From JAJEAD01 sp964420925 (lineage in GTDB: Bacteria > Pseudomonadota > Gammaproteobacteria > HK1): a DNA stretch of 64,000 nucleotides. The stretch covers positions 1 through 64,000 of the forward strand of contig CAYQVB010000055.1 in assembly GCA_964420925.1 (NCBI GenBank), written 5' to 3'. Below the pieces are notes generated by a model. The model had not been told where the DNA came from. It searched no databases and worked only from the letters and a program-made list of their open reading frames with translations. Every line of letters begins with the position of its first letter. Positions within the stretch are counted from its first letter, which is position 1. This document shows positions 63,456-64,000 of the stretch, piece by piece. The position numbers and the translations under genes were made by a program.

Positions 63456-64000
63456 CTCGAAGCGCCCTCGCCTGCTCTCTCGGGCACCGCGATGACCCGC
63501 TGTCCCTCGCGCACGAAGCCGTGACCGACCGTGATGACCCGGACCGGATCGGGGAGGCCCGACACCCAGACTCCGGCGGCCTCCGCCCGCAGAATCTCCG
63601 TGGCGTGGAATTCGACCACGCCTGCGTCGTTGACGGTCTTGATGCCGAGGCGCCCGTGCTCGTTGAGCGCGAGCAGGGCGGGAGAGACCCGATGCGCGGC
63701 CGTCGCCGGCAGGGGAAGGTGGATCTCCGCGGAAATGCCGGACACCAGCCGGCCCTCGGGATTGGGTACCTGGAGCTCGACCCGGAAAGTGCGGGTGGTT
63801 TCGTCGGACTCCGACGAGACGTAGTGCACCCTTCCCTGCACCGTCTCACCGGTTATCAGGCGGGCCTCGCCGGGCGCATCGATCCTGACGTGGTGGCGCT
63901 CCTGCTGGGTGACGTGTCCGGCCACCAGCATGGGATCTTCCTGGAGAATCCGACCGATGGGAGTTCCGTCGTTGACGTAGTCGCCGAGCACGACCATGCG
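63452..64000 (-). CDS. RND efflux membrane-fusion (periplasmic adaptor) protein, partial
   Basis: C-terminal ~183 residues of an HlyD/AcrA-type adaptor. The window edge cuts off the 5' part. Visible are the end of the lipoyl-like domain (VVLGDYVNDGTPIGRILQED), the beta-barrel domain (GHVTQQERHHVRIDAPGEAR, then YVSSESDETTRTFRVELQVP) and the membrane-proximal domain (VSPALLALNEHGRLGIKTVN, VITVGHGFVREGQRVIAVPE). It links the RND pump encoded immediately downstream to an outer-membrane channel. The stop overlaps the pump's TTG start, so the two are coupled. Confidence 0.9.
   Translation of the reverse strand, partial: RMVVLGDYVNDGTPIGRILQEDPMLVAGHVTQQERHHVRIDAPGEARLITGETVQGRVHYVSSESDETTRTFRVELQVPNPEGRLVSGISAEIHLPLPATAAHRVSPALLALNEHGRLGIKTVNDAGVVEFHATEILRAEAAGVWVSGLPDPVRVITVGHGFVREGQRVIAVPERAGEGASS

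Noticed and set aside
61566..63524. A 652-codon plus-strand frame opposite the RND permease
   Set aside because: His/Asp/Glu/Arg-biased shadow of the permease gene, as expected in high-GC DNA.

Overview
The window is high-GC DNA that reads as a chromosomal piece of a gammaproteobacterium, probably an uncultured environmental lineage. The housekeeping set points there: trmB, yggX, mutY, argH, rsmE, bolA, sohB, a DNA polymerase II (polB), lepA and hemW. Genes are dense on both strands. No rRNA or tRNA gene, CRISPR array or replication origin is visible.

Layout. 0-7 kb: a HEAT-repeat gene remnant, a membrane fatty acid desaturase, an exported cyclase-family hydrolase, trmB, and a cobalt-type nitrile hydratase (alpha, beta) followed by an exported amidohydrolase. 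7-19 kb: an accessory region built into a class V aminotransferase locus. A ~282-bp direct repeat (7911-8192 and 16042-16323, roughly 93% identical) carries the aminotransferase 5' end plus the tail of the membrane-protein gene beside it. It brackets two decayed tyrosine recombinases, a TIR-like/membrane-protein gene pair, two paralogous TIR-domain proteins with different C-terminal domains, and a wrecked DUF499 ATPase. A second insert (about 16.7-19.2 kb) holds an unrecognised two-gene operon ending in a perfect 14-bp hairpin. A degraded yggX fragment sits just past the aminotransferase. This looks like a decaying, composite defence island.

19-24 kb: yggX, mutY, a MazG-like pyrophosphohydrolase, argH and rsmE, all on the minus strand. 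24-33 kb: a metabolite-oxidation and export neighbourhood with a GPP34-cytochrome P450 fusion protein, an operon for an MMPL/RND exporter, a beta-barrel protein and a LolA-like periplasmic protein, and a Rieske oxygenase carrying the NxxDxxH...H iron motif of sterol/ketosteroid oxygenases. A lipid- or terpenoid-like substrate is an inference. 33-41 kb: bolA, sohB, a large coiled-coil exported protein and hydantoinase/oxoprolinase subunits hyuB and hyuA.

41-52 kb: a PQQ-type sugar dehydrogenase, an MBL hydrolase, an Atm1-type ABC exporter, an SDR/LLM-flavin oxidoreductase pair, and a choline/betaine-like group (OpuAC binding protein, SDR, GMC oxidoreductase). 52-64 kb: a thioredoxin-like ferredoxin, polB, malonyl-CoA decarboxylase, a glutathione S-transferase, lepA-hemW, and an RND efflux pump with its membrane-fusion protein cut by the window edge. 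A dispersed palindromic repeat with a core like ATTCCCGC...GCGGGAAT occurs near 8.3, 22.9 and 42.8 kb.
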